Positions 11,364 through 23,166 of a DNA stretch of 64,000 bases are shown here, one piece after another. Made by a program: the position numbers and the translations under genes. The stretch is from Nansenia antarctica (lineage: Eukaryota > Chordata > Actinopteri > Argentiniformes > Microstomatidae), in the NCBI GenBank assembly GCA_963989245.1, contig OZ022352.1:22128972-22192971 (forward strand), given 5' to 3'. The notes beneath the pieces are model-generated. The model searched no databases. It had not been told where the DNA came from and worked only from the letters and a program-made list of their open reading frames with translations. Each line of letters starts with the position of its first letter. Positions within the stretch are counted from its first letter, which is position 1.

Positions 11364-12044
11364 CTAACAAGCTGCAGCAAGTGCCTCTGCGGTGTGTGAC
11401 CCAGGGAATTCTTGAGAGTGAAGCACCACTTTAGTCAGCTCAAAGTTTGCGTTGATAAACTGCGCAGTCAGGCTCAGCATAGACACAGGACTGACACTCG
11501 AACTCCAAATGTCAGTCGTGAAGCTGATTGACGCGATGTTGTCCTTCACTAGGCTCCCGATGTATGTGTAGACAGTGTTATATAATTCCGGCAGGCAAAC
11601 ATCAGTGAAATATTTTCGCCCCGGCAGCGTATAGCGTGGATCCAGGCAGGAAACAAGGCGTTTGAACCCGGCGTCTTCCACAACAGACAGGGGCTGCTGA
11701 TCAAGGCATATGAATTCTATTACTTTCGCATTTATTTCCTTTCGTTTCTTGTGGTCGTTGCCGTATGGTTGCTGTCGTTGCAATGTCTCGGTAACAGTAA
11801 GCTGAGTGAGTGGTGTCGAACGTTCTTTCGACGACTCTTTCTCTCTGGCCTTAGTGCTCGCCAATGTATTAAACTCGTTATATTCCTTCGTGTGACAAGC
11901 CTTCAAATGCCGTATTATATTCGTTGTATTGAAAGACCTTGCGTGCGTTCCTCCCCGAGGTATTTCTTTTGAACAGGCATTACAAACGGCATATTTGTTG
12001 TCTCTTTCCGACACGGTGTAATATTTCCAGACGGGCGACGCCAT
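11364..12044 (-). pseudogene. hAT transposase, N-terminal part with BED zinc finger
   Basis: The frame is open from 12137, but the likely start is the Met at 12044 (residue 32 of the longest frame), directly before the conserved MASPVWKYY segment. It encodes about 226 residues. A BED-type zinc finger is visible: VCNACSK (C-x2-C) followed by RHLKACH (H-x4-H). After it come the linker and the first part of the RNase H-like region (SFTTDIWSSS, the DxW-type motif of ZBED/hAT transposases). hAT transposases of this group are normally around 600 residues or more, so the rest of the catalytic core and the C-terminal dimerisation domain are missing; the frame stops right after EALAAAC. It lies inside an element with intact ends and an exact target duplication. 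It could not cut DNA alone but might still bind hAT ends. Confidence 0.88.
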
Positions 12045-12189
12045 CTTGTAAACTGGCAGGGTTTGATCGGCCATCTTGTGATCGGTCGGGTTTGATCGGC
12101 CGTTTTGAGAACTCCGATCAAAACCGATCAAGGCCATATCGGCCGATACCGATCAGCGCCGATCAGATCGGAGCATCACTATTATTAAA

Positions 12190-12944
12190 CAGTGGTTTAG
12201 TGAATAAACAGTGGGTCTTCCTTTCTTAATTAAGAAAGCAGGTGCCTTGGATAAGTAGTGGACAACTGTAGTTTGCTCGTTTATAAAGGTCTGGTATGAT
12301 TTGCTGGTTGAAATGCGGACGAGGGAACTACGTAACGAGACTCAATTACTTTCAACATAATGTTTAAGTATTTCGACTGTGTTTTCGACAACGGAGTATA
12401 GTCCGCTGCAATGTTTGTTATTGCTTTGGCCCGGTCTGGATTGTTAGCGAGAGGCTACTTAAATGCCATGGGGCACTGGGTTTGCGCTTCACTGTTTTTT
12501 TTCTTGTATCTGTGATGTTCACATTCGGGTGATGCTGCCTCAATGAGTGAGCGAGTTCGACGTAAAGCCAACCCAATCGCAGTTGAACAATGCTAGCTTT
12601 GGTCCGATCCACCCCATGCCACCTGTCTCCATCGTCATTGTAGGTAACTGAGAAACAGTCATTTTCCCAAGCAGGAGACTTAAGGGATGCTGGAGGAACT
12701 TCAAGCTAAACTTTAAGCTGAAGTACTGACAGTCTCTCGACTACAGAATGCGTACCGGCAGTTTTTTCATTTATATTTGCATAAATTAAATACATTTAGC
12801 TTTTTATTCATGCTTTTCAAAGAAAAAGAGTTGTGATAACTTTTATTGATCACTTATATTGAACATTCCAGCAAACATTAGGCTATACCAGGGGTTTTCA
12901 AAGTCCAACACAGTGAGCCTCCCTTAAGAGAACTGTGACATACA
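12190..12944. other. no gene seen; possible continuation of the split hAT element
   Basis: The first part continues the element interrupted at 10779. No coding region is supported and no right terminus was identified. Confidence 0.35.
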
Positions 12945-13977
12945 TAGGGGTGTAACGGATCACGGAAATTCCGTGATCCGTTCGGATCGCCCTCCACGGT
13001 TCGGAACGCATGTGTACCGCGGATCAATTGCAAAATGTTAACAAGTAATAATATTACTTAATATCTTACTTAATATCTCTTGTAAATCACAATGTAGAGT
13101 TGCCATGAAAAGATAGACGCGACAGCTGCGGGCTTTGTTTTACTCTAAAGCGCAATGATAGGTTGATAATGCGAAAGAAAAATAATCCGTTGTTTGCTCA
13201 CTACACGTGAAGCTGGGGAATCCACAACAACAAGGCTGCGTTCGTAAATCCGCGTTCGTAAATCCGCTCTGGAATCTGAGCGCTGAGCGCTCTTGTCCAA
13301 TCAAATTACTTGGTCCCTTTATGACGTCGGACCCAGTGTGCGCTCCGGCGCTCTCAAAGCGAATTTACGAACGCGGCCCAAGTGTATCATGTTACGTTGT
13401 TCGGCGGAGAAGAACTCGAAATGCCTCCTCGTCATTTAAATCCCATGTATGTGAGCACTTTGGCTTCTCTGTCAACTATGACGGGAGGCACGAAAAAGGT
13501 AGCTCGACAACTTCTGATAATGTAGGCATTTTTTTCATACCATGTTCAAAATAAGGGTTCACTTTATTATTTAGTTAAAAGTGGCATAAAACATGTTTAT
13601 TCATCTGCTTTAAAGAGCCCAGTGATTCACTGCTGCAACCAGGTCCTCCCTCTCTCCTATCATTTAAATTGAGTGTATTTCAGTATACCGTAATTATGTA
13701 ATGTTTGAGTGTAGAATATGTTATATATATATTATATATACTGTATATGTATATATATATGTATGTAATATATATATATATATATTACCAGTTTTGACAT
13801 CTTGAATGTTGTTGGTTTTTGTCACATAGTAAAAGTGGTGTTTTTACAGAATTCAAGAAAAAAGCAGTTTTTATAAAAACAAAAATGTTTTGTGTTGATC
13901 CGAAAAATGATCCGATCCGTGACTCAAAAACCGTGACACGATCCGATCCGTGAGTTAGGTGATCCGTTACACCCCTA
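12945..13977. mobile_element. non-autonomous hAT element, 1033 bp, exact 8-bp TSD
   Basis: The ends TAGGGGTGTAACGGATCAC and GTGATCCGTTACACCCCTA are perfect inverted repeats, flanked by GACATACA at 12937-12944 and 13978-13985. Subterminal GATCCG repeats occur at both ends. The internal frame at 13207-13554 has no recognisable protein similarity. A (TA)n-rich tract lies at 13722-13786. Confidence 0.96.
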
Positions 13978-14096
13978 GACATACACAAGCCCCCTAAATG
14001 TAGGTAAATATATATTTGAATAAACAGTAAAATAGACAGCAATAGACCTTCTCCATACGCCCTATGAAAGACCGAAACCTTGCGCAATAACATCAG

Positions 14097-14300
14097 ATGG
14101 CGCATTGGGTGAAGGATCATATGGAAGGAGATCAGAAGCTGCTGAGGATGCAGGTGGACCCACCCATTGTTTCCTGGATTATGGACTACCTGACCAAGAG
14201 GCCACAGTTTGTACGGATGTGTGCAGGGATGTGTATCAGGCTTGGTGGTGAGCAGCACTGGCGCCCCCTAGGTGACAGAGTTTGGCCTCCTGCCCAATTG
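14097..14300 (+). pseudogene. LINE reverse transcriptase fragment
   Basis: The frame contains QVDPPIVSWIMDYLTKRPQF, the thumb-side segment seen in teleost CR1/L2/Rex1-like LINEs (VSWI.DYLT.RPQ.VR). It breaks before the GAPQGTVLSP block that normally follows. It lies just upstream of the large RESF1 exon, in a presumed intron. Confidence 0.65.
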
Positions 14301-14429
14301 ATGTACCAACCAGAATGCTCCTTTAATGTCTTGGTTAGACAAAAGCAGAAATAACTGACATTTGCATCCTGACGTCTTACTGTAGATTTTGGACTAATCA
14401 TCACTTTTCATTATGTGCCTTAATTTCAG

Positions 14430-17400
14430 AAGTTCCATTCCACCCTATTACACGGCAGAAGCGAGGACTGAACATCCAAGCAGAATGCAGAATGCATGGC
14501 CACAATGTGGAGAGAATCAATCCTTTGTTACACAGTATTCCAATTCTGATGTGACCAGAGAAGACCATGATGATGGGACCAGAGGACAGATGAGTGGGAG
14601 TCCAAGCACCAATTCTCATCAGTATAGGGGAAGTATCTTACCAGCTCTTCTACGTACAGGATACAGGATACAGGAAAGCCAAAATCTCCCACAAAGCAAA
14701 TCCGTTAGCCGTCATTGTATTAGAAAAATCAAATCAAAATTATCAAATCAACAAGCCTCAAACATGAACCAAAACACCTCTCAGCAGGCACACACAGGAA
14801 CCAAGGCACCAAATTCTACAAACCTCTTGCAGTTGTTAGTGAACATTGTGACTTCACAAACACCTTGTGATAACACTCCAAATGGAAACAATGACACTCT
14901 TCCCGGAAGGATTGACACCTCTGTTATCAATCCTGATAATCAAGATACATTTATTCATAAAGTTGTTCAGCATCAGGGTCATGTAAGACAAGTGAGGGCC
15001 TCCCATAGCAGCTCTGCCCCTCCTGCTGTGGTAAATAGCCCTATCCATGTTAGTCCAAGTTCTCGCTCTGTCCAAATGGCCCGCCACCGCTTGTCGTCTG
15101 TGCTATCAACGGCACCTCTCACTACATCTAGACAACCGATGGGTCAGCCTAATAACCAGAGAAACAGCAGTGGGACTGAGATTAATAGGATTCAACATGG
15201 AGTCTCTCTTGAATCTGGGCCACCTAACCCACTATATCAACATCCCTCTCAGCCTTTCAACAACCAGGTTAACATAGTAAATGCTGCAAATGGACTGTCA
15301 CTGCCAAACACGAGCCAGCAATCTCAATACAATAGGATGGGTAACTTTCTCTCAGGTTCTTCCCAGACACATCCAAATGTCTCTATAGACCAGGCAGGCC
15401 ATCACTATTCGCAACCGAACAGACCCAATTCAATTTCTCATCTTGTTCCAGTAGTTGTTTACAATGTAAAGCACCCCAATGTTACATACTCAGGACTTCC
15501 TGGTCCTTTGCCAAATAAGGTTGGCTTTGGAAATGCACTCCTTTCCACCACTGGGAACCAGATGGCACTTTCTGCAGGGGCAGGAGGCCAAACTCAGCAG
15601 CATTTTACTCACCAAGTGTCAGCTTCTACCCCTGAACACTACACATCTCACAATGGACCAGCTGTATCTACTTCAAACCATGGTAGGCAATCGTCAAGTA
15701 CACAAGATCCACGGGGCCAGCCACCTTCATATCCTAGCAGTCAGGGCTATTATGTGATAGTAACAGAGGACAAAAGTGGACATGGATTTAGGGCAGACAA
15801 TGTCATTTTCATGGGAAATAAACCAAGTGAAAGTACTCTGGCTATACATGGACACTGGCAAGGGCCATCAGCAGGTCATGTCCCATCACAGGACCACAAC
15901 AAAATCAATCACAACCAACTTATTATCAAACCCAGCGAAAGCCATAACCACAAGGCCTCTGATGCTGGACTGAAAGCCATTGCTGTTGTTCAACCACAGG
16001 TGAGCAGAACTGTCAATGCTAAATTAGCATCGGTGACCCAACGTGTCACAACCACAACAGATCAAGTTGTGAGCAACCCTGGAAAACCTTGTGATGAAAG
16101 GCCACAAGCCGGAGAAGACGACATTCGAGCCACATTTTTGCCCATGGAATCTGGACACAAGGACCCCAAGATTAGGCTAGAGGAGTTGTTACCAACAGAT
16201 TTTAACACAGAGAAAGTGGATTCTCAAATATTATCTAATGTGGAATACCACACTTCCCTCACTCCTCACAGAAAAGAGATAAATGACATAGAAATTAACA
16301 CTCAATGCCTTGTTAACCAATCAAAAGAGGAAATAAATGAAAAGGAGGGGCAAGTAGTTTCAGTTGAGGACACTTTTGAGTCTTCGGTTTCTGTAATCAA
16401 CTGGACAGTTGATAAATTGGCGAAGTTGATTGATGTGCTTGATAAACTTACACATGACAACTCGGAGGCTAAAGTTGCAAAGGACATAGTAGACCTATTT
16501 TGGGGTGGAAGTTTTAAGACACTTTTGCAGGCTAGGGGATGCATGAAGGATTTGAATGAGGAGATTAAAGATTTCTTCAGGACACATGACACATCAACAG
16601 AGCCGATCATCCTTGCACAAATAAAAAACTGGGATCAAATTTCAGACAGATGTCACGTTCTTAAACATAATGTTTTTCCCACGGTGGTGCACAAGTCATC
16701 ATGGTTGAATACCAATAAGGAACTAGACGACATAGATAAAGAGTTTGGCTTTCCACTGTCTTTAAGGAATGGCTTACAGACTCTTCAGAGAGAGGAACAA
16801 CCCAAACTGATGGGGACTGAAAAGGACAAATCTGCCCTCTCTTCCAGTGAGAAGCAAAATGAAGTGACAACTGATTTTGACCCATTTTCCTCCTTGGTGA
16901 TCCGCGTTTTACCGCCAGAGGAGATGCAGCGTATTTTTGGTGCTGAATCGATGGTCACAAGCGAATGTTTGAAAAATGACACACTCAAGGATGACTTACC
17001 AGAGGAAATGGATGTACAGTCAGTTGAGATGGCATCTGAGGACAAGGTGAATGATTACTGTTGCCTCTTACAATGGCTGAAAGGAGTCAATGGGTCAAGC
17101 TGCTCTTTACCCTGCAAATGCCAGGGCACAATTGAATTAAGTCCAGGAGAGACTGTTGTGAATACAGTGGACTCAGGTGAGGCGATTATGGTTAAGGAGC
17201 AATGTGCAACAAAAGCATCACAAAGGGAAAGCCTGCATTCTTCTATTTCAAATGGAAGTTTGAGTGACACAATGGAAGGGAAGAGGATACAGTATTCTGG
17301 CAATGATATGAATCTTCTATCTTTGAAATCTATAGGAGCTGAACAATGCTCTGGATTTATTTCCATTTCCGATGACGAAAATGAGATTATTATGAATCCT

Positions 17401-19733
17401 CTATCTTTGAAATCTATAGGAGCTGAACAATGCTCTGGATTTATTTCCATTTCCGATGACGAAAATGAGATTATTATGAATCCTCTATCTTTGAAATCTA
17501 TAGGAGCTGAACAATGCTCTGGACTTATTTCCATTTCCGATGACGAAAATGAGATTATTCATTCAAGTACTGGTGAAGGGACAGAGAGCTTGCCTCTGCC
17601 AAGACCCCCCTCAAAGGCTCTAACCATAACCCACCAAAACATAGTTGAAGTTGTAATTGATGATGTCTTCTCAAGCTTTGAGGATGTTCTCAAAATGACC
17701 ACCACAATTTCAGAGCCAATAATAGATAGTGGACTGCATAAACTACCAAGCAAGGAATTACCAAGGCCACGTCAGAAACCATCAGATTTTGAAGCCTTTT
17801 CTAGCCTAAGGTCCAGTGATCTTCTGCCTCCAAACAATTTCCTTGAATCTCTTTCCTTGAGAAAAAAAATTAACAAACCTCTCCCTCCTAAAATGAGCAG
17901 CTGCGAGAATGAAAAAGGGTTAAAACGAAAGAGGAGTCTAAGCATCGAAAGTCCTTTTCCAAAGAAGCGAACGAAGAAGGCAAATGTGCCCGCTCCTGAA
18001 GCCAACTTGACTAAAGACTGTATCAAAACATCTTTTGTGGACGAATACAACACAGATGAACCTCACACATCTGGGTCATCCAAATCGTTGGAAGAAAAGC
18101 AACCAGATGCTACAGACCTAAAGAAGGAGACAGAAACTGGTTATGGGACCAGTCGTGGCAAAGTCAGCGTTGTACAGCTGGCCTTGTTTGGCTCCTCGCC
18201 CCAGAGGAAAAATGGGACTATAGTAACAGGTCAACGCAGGGACTATAGATCGTCTCCATCTAAGCTTATTTTTTCAGACAGAGGTCCAATGCCTCCTCCA
18301 ACCATCAGCGTGAACGTCACTTCCATGTGCAAACCTCCTTTAGAGACTAGCCGTGTAAATGTCAAACAACGGATCATAAGAGATTGGTGGAACAGCCACT
18401 TTGATGTGGCAACAAAGAAACAAAGAAAGTCCAGAAAAACATCCAAAATCAAAAAAACATCAAAAATAGATGACAGAAGACGCCTCAATCGAAATGTTAT
18501 TATTGCGGAAGCACCAACCAAAACACCAACCCCCACCAACACAGATGCATGTCTGTTATCCTCTGAGGGAGGAGCAGTAGAACATGGAACAGAACAGAAC
18601 AAGAAACCTTTGGGGCACGCTGTAAAAGAGTCCGTCTTAAATGGTCTGAAACTGAGATTGAAAAGATCACAGATGAGGACGGTGCCCTCCATCAAACCTG
18701 ATGCTGTGGAGAAAAGTAAATATGAAATTGGGAACCCTGCTGTAATGTCTGTTCAAAAGAGCAATGTTTTACGGTACAGTGTGTTACCTGAGTCTTTCAG
18801 CTTTGAAGATGAACAAGAAACCATGGATCTCCAGACATCAACAGATTCAACAACAGGTACGTAATAAATACTTTGAGTTTGCCCTGTCTCGCTTTGTTAA
18901 TCTGTACCAAGCTATGTTTAACATTGCTGTTTTTTTAACATACCTTTTAACCTTGTCTTGCCTTGTAACACCCTTTTTCATCAGAAATGACTGGCTCTGA
19001 ACTCCCTGCCTCTGCAATAACAAAGACATTTGTGAAATCCCAAGGTAATGGGAGCAGGCTATTGCATCCACATAATGAACATTTACAGTGGCTTCCAAAT
19101 CACATGAACTATTGATAATAATGCGTTAAGAGACTGAATTCAATTTATTGAGTGACTTGTTGACAACATAACTTAACACGTTTTAATTTTCACTTTGTTA
19201 TTATGGGGCATTGTATGTGGATTGAATGGCAAAAAGAAACATTTAGTCTGTAACACAAGAACATTTGGAACAAGTACAGGAGTCTGAATACTTTCCGAAG
19301 CCATGTGGGAATCTGTTTGTCAGACTAGAATAGACAAGTACATTCCTAGAGGTGGGAGAGTGTACCCTCTGTCCCAACATCAACAAACAGGCCTCAATGT
19401 TGTTTACTTTATATTAATGCCCATACAAGGTTATAAGTATAAGATATGACAATGTTGACTGTGAGTTATACAGAATTAATATATCTATAATATGTTCCAC
19501 CACACTGTTCTTAATAGGCTGATAGGTGAAAATAAATGGAGATTAGAGAATGTTATACTCATACACATTTTGTTTTATTGATTATTTAAACAATCTCTAC
19601 AGGTGCCTGGTCAGTTGAAACTGGGAATAAATATTCTCCCTTCAACTCTTCAAACGTCAAAGTCCCTAAGTCAACCACCACCTTCCAGGAATATCAGAAG
19701 AAATACAATGACAAGACAGACATCTCCAAGTGA
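14430..19733 (+). CDS. resf1: RESF1 homologue (retroelement silencing factor 1, KIAA1551)
   Basis: Coding exons are 14430-18856 (start ATG at 14485), 18985-19044 and 19603-19733 (TGA at 19731), predicting 1520 residues. Each junction has GT-AG sites and the frame is kept. The ATG at 14413 is rejected because it lies in the polypyrimidine/AG acceptor (TAATTTCAG before 14430). In mouse ES cells RESF1 supports SETDB1-dependent H3K9me3 silencing of endogenous retroviruses. Visible here: a long Ser/Asn/Gln-rich N-terminal half of low complexity; a more ordered helical region at residues about 635-770 (WTVDKLAKLIDVLDKL); three 28-residue repeats at about 943-1026; a basic NLS-like segment (KRKRSL…PKKRTKK) near 1145-1170; and near the C-terminus SVVQLALFGSSPQRK and IIRDWWNSHF. 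The giant exon with two small terminal exons and the AMN1-ETFBKMT neighbourhood support the call. 5' untranslated exons were not identified. The sequence evolves fast, so the name rests partly on synteny. Confidence 0.8.
17311..17562 (+). repeat. triplicated 84-bp coding repeat in RESF1
   Basis: Units at 17311-17394, 17395-17478 and 17479-17562 are nearly identical; the few changes seen include Leu/Pro at residue 2 of the unit and Phe/Leu before ISIS. Each unit encodes 28 residues including SGFISISDDENEII. The period is a multiple of 3, so copy number can change without breaking the frame. Confidence 0.98.
18985..19044 (+). CDS. resf1: RESF1 penultimate coding exon
   Basis: Acceptor TTTTTCATCAG and donor GTAATG bound a 60-nt exon that continues the frame across a codon split after its first base. 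Confidence 0.75.
19603..19733 (+). CDS. resf1: RESF1 last coding exon
   Basis: Acceptor CAATCTCTACAG; encodes a tail with KSTTTFQEYQKKY and ends in TGA at 19731-19733. Confidence 0.75.
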
Positions 19734-19832
19734 ACTGCGAAACTGAGATTTTGGTAGCAGAATGGAGTGTGTGTTTCTTTAGATCTCAAACTGACTTTTG
19801 TTACTGGTTTCCCATGGAAATATATACTTGTT

Positions 19833-19838
19833 AATAAA
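19833..19838 (+). terminator. RESF1 polyadenylation signal AATAAA
   Basis: The first AATAAA is 100 bp downstream of the stop codon; a second candidate is near 19951. Confidence 0.6.
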
Positions 19839-20212
19839 TCCATGTTCTTTTGAAATGCTGAAGTTGGGATTTCATTTATTGTGATAAGACACTGAAGCTA
19901 TTATGTTATATTTATATTATATGTTATATTTACTACCTCAGGAAAGACATAATAAAAACGATTATTTTTGTATTCCTGTTTTATTTTTGTATTTTTTTAA
20001 ATGTAATTTCACCAGTCAAATGCAATTCTTCAAAATCTGTATTGTCAATATGCTTTTTTCTTTCACCAGCCAATGACCTTTGGTTGATTGGTTGACCTTT
20101 GATTGATTCTCCCTTCTGAGAGGGAGGTAAATTATGTTGCTCTCTAAAGAGCGGAAATGGTTCTCCCTCCTATTGGATGCTAAATGCCTTCTTTACACTT
20201 CCTATCCACACT

Positions 20213-20316
<104 letters not shown>

Positions 20317-20637
20317 TGCTACTCACAATACCAATATTGTTGTTGCTATTACTATGGCACCTTATGTTATTGTTATTATTGCATTGTTATTTGTCGATTG
20401 CTGGTTTATGCGTTGTTGAGGAGTTGCTTGTCCAATTTTTTTTATTGCACTATATCTAGTATGTTGTGCGCTTGGCAAATAAACATTGATTTTATTTGAG
20501 TAGGGTTGTTGGGTGTGTGATTTTATGTGTGATCTTTTAATTATTGAACAGATGGTAGTAATGTGTGCATTCAAAACCACTACTTTATTGGCCTCTTGGG
20601 ACTAGTCACTAGTAGAAAAGAACAATGCTCATACTCC

Positions 20638-21780
20638 CCAGGGGCCTCATTTATAAAGCGTGTGTATGCAAAAAAAAAACGGGCGTACGCAACTTTTGGG
20701 CAAATGTAGCGTGAAAATGTGCGCTCCACGCACGCACACTGGGATCCATGCGTGCTCACAGAAACGGAACAAATGAGCAACCACTCCGCTAGCAGAAGGA
20801 TGAGACTGGAGAAACGCTTTGAAATTGCTACCATTGTGTAAAATAAATCGAAATATTACCTCACGTATTATCTATATTGTCACCTTAAAATGATGGATTA
20901 CGTCAATTTTGAGAATTTTTTTTTCTTTCTTATCATATATTCTAGATTTGGTTCAGTTTATTCCGTTTTTGTCAAAACTTGAAAATATGACTTATTTTAA
21001 GGTTGTGATATGAAGGAGTGCACATAAAACATATATGTGCACATTGCACTTATCTTAACTGTACATATATTCGCCCTTGTCCTGTATGTGTCACACTACA
21101 TATTGATATCCATGCAAATATACTGACTTACCATTCATATTCATTGCACGTATAGCGCGAGGCTGGACATGAACAAGTTGGGCACTATCCGCATTGACTT
21201 CACAGTAATGAAGGGTAACGTTACCAAAAAGACCAATGATTGCAATGTCCATACATTCATGGCTTTTGCACAATGCATCTGGTTAGATGACGAACTGTTT
21301 CGTTGTCTTATTACTTGTACTCTGTCAATGACAATAATGTTGAAATGATTCAGGATAATAAATACAAACAGATATCTTTTGCAAAACGACCCCTCAAATA
21401 GGCTATGTTGTACAGTTTAATCGGGAATCATATTGAATTGGATTTGCAATTATTAAACAATACTTGGATGTTATGAAATGTATTATCATAAACAATAAGG
21501 TGAACAGTAGAACAAAGTACGTTAAATCTGATTCCGTTTTCGAAGAATTTCGTTTTCATTGTTATGACGTGTTCTTTGCGCAGGACTGTTGCGCAGAAAT
21601 TCACTGAGTGAACATTCTTTCTGTCGGGGTTTCAGTGACAAGCAACTATGAGCGTTAAAAATCGTGTTACAAGACGCTCGTTCATGTGTGCAAAATTTAG
21701 AGAATGTTGGTGTGCATAAACGTTCTTGCTTGTCTACGCGAGCCTTTTACCAGTTCTATGCAAAGCTTTTTTTCTCCCTT
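20638..21780 (-). mobile_element. Harbinger-like element, decayed copy
   Basis: It begins with CCAGGGGCCTCATTTATAAA, the same terminal repeat as the element at 51170-53660, and its first 640 bp match that element's right part in inverse orientation (for example around 21140-21260 versus 52810-52940). The far end is degenerate; sequence near 21700-21770 is probably subterminal. No intact frame remains. Confidence 0.65.
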
Positions 21781-22020
21781 CCTGACATCCTCCAGATGTC
21801 AGGAAGGGAGAAGGTTAACAAAAACACCATTAGCACAAGGGAAGATGGAACACTGCCGTCACGAGAAATAGGACCAGACAGAGTGCCAAAGGGGAGCTCG
21901 AAAACAGAAAAACAAGTGATGCAGAAAGATGTTTGTGCAAGTGTATAAAATGAATGTGCCAAGTCAATCTTATCAGTGTTGTTCTCGAGATAACTCACTC
22001 GGTTTATTGTAGGCTACCTG

Positions 22021-23158
22021 CAGGGGCGGATTTAGGATCGTAGGAGATCCGGGGCTTAGCCCAGAGGGAGAATATAATGTGCGCGCGGAGCGCGCCGGAA
22101 AAATTTGCCTTCAACCTTCAACTTACCACCACCTTAAAGCGGACAAAAGGCACTGGAGAACACATATACATTCACACCCTTTAATGAAGCAAACTAATTG
22201 TGGTGGTTCTGGGCACAGAGGGAGGTCAGCACACGTAGCTCCCCCTGTCAGTCACCATCATTTATATTTGTATAGAATTACATAATTGATGGGCTGAGGC
22301 TAGTTATGTTACAGTATGTATATCAGGGCAGACTCTGTGCTCACCACTTATATTGTATTTAGAGTCTTGTCCTGTGTTATATGACGATATATTACATGTA
22401 TTGTTGGCCTGTACTGTGAAATCAAATCCCCCCTGGGACATTAAACAAACTTAGTTAGTTAGCGTTACATCTTAGGATAGATTTGAGTCATGTTCTGTAT
22501 ACATACATACTACCATAAGGGCATACTTAATGTGGTTACTCCATGTTTACTAGCTGTAACATTAACGTTACATCATTCTTTTTCACTTGTTACTCAGTCA
22601 ACCAGAGTGCAGATATCAAAGACTATCAGCCTGTTATTCACTTTATTTGTATAAGTATTATCCTTTGTTTGATTTCTTACCATGTACCGTAACAGTACCT
22701 TGCTATGTTTCATTTTCATTATAACATAACGTTATGTTATGATAGCCAGCTAGCATTAGCAAACCGGAAAAGTAGTGTCAGTGAGTCAGTCACCTTTCTA
22801 ATAAGATTCACAAACCTGAAACATCATCTATGTCATCACTGCTGGTGATGTCATTGTTGTCAGCTGCTGATACGGCTGCTGCAACAGTTCTTGGCGCTTG
22901 TTTTGTTGAAAACAACTTTGGGATATCCATCCTTACAATTTTGCAAGTCAGGCACTGATTGAGATCACTTCTTCTTCAGGGCAGGGTAGGCTACGCAGTA
23001 TGCAGGCTAATGTCGCGCAGCTGCTGCCTCTCTGTTGGACTCCGGTACTGCACGTTACTCACGAGAGTTTTTTTTTTTTTTTTAAGTAAAACATTCGGGG
23101 CTTTTCAGAAAACATCCGGGGCTTGAGCCCCAGTAGCCACCCCCTAGCGCCGCCCCTG
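22021..23158 (-). mobile_element. hAT element, 1138 bp, exact 8-bp TSD
   Basis: The ends CAGGGGCGGATTTAGG and CCTAGCGCCGCCCCTG are flanked by perfect GCTACCTG repeats at 22013-22020 and 23159-23166. The GC-rich ends and 8-bp duplication place it in hAT. Confidence 0.93.
22817..22930 (-). pseudogene. possible first coding exon of a ZMYM/hAT-type transposase
   Basis: On the minus strand a Met at 22930 opens a short frame (MDIPKLFSTKQAPRTV…) rich in Ser/Asp and running into a GT donor-like site (TTTCAG|GTTTGTG). Such short N-terminal exons occur in TTF/ZMYM1-like hAT genes, but no downstream exon is left inside the element. Speculative. Confidence 0.35.
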
Positions 23159-23166
23159 GCTACCTG

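Larger units (their letters stand above)
10779..12181 (-). mobile_element. hAT transposon, 1403 bp, exact 8-bp TSD, defective
   Basis: The ends TAGAGATGCTCCGATC and GATCGGAGCATCACTA are near-perfect inverted repeats, flanked by TTATTAAA at 10771-10778 and 12182-12189. The minus strand holds the N-terminal part of a BED-finger transposase. A LINE-type tail (10893-11007) sits in the part where the rest of the transposase would be. The MITE at 42207-42667 has the same ends and is probably mobilised by the same family. Confidence 0.93.

Noticed and set aside
13207..13554. Frame inside the 1033-bp hAT element
   Set aside because: No transposase or host motif; composition looks non-coding.
14413..14484. 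ATG at 14413 as RESF1 start
   Set aside because: It lies within the polypyrimidine tract and AG of a splice acceptor (exon begins 14430); ATG 14485 is the first one inside the exon.
17055..17534. 159-codon antisense frame in RESF1
   Set aside because: It mirrors the triplicated coding repeat and has no independent support.
20580..20640. Similarity between sequence just outside the two Harbinger copies (20590-20630 and 53665-53700)
   Set aside because: The match is short and imperfect and lies on opposite sides of the elements; too weak to call a target preference.
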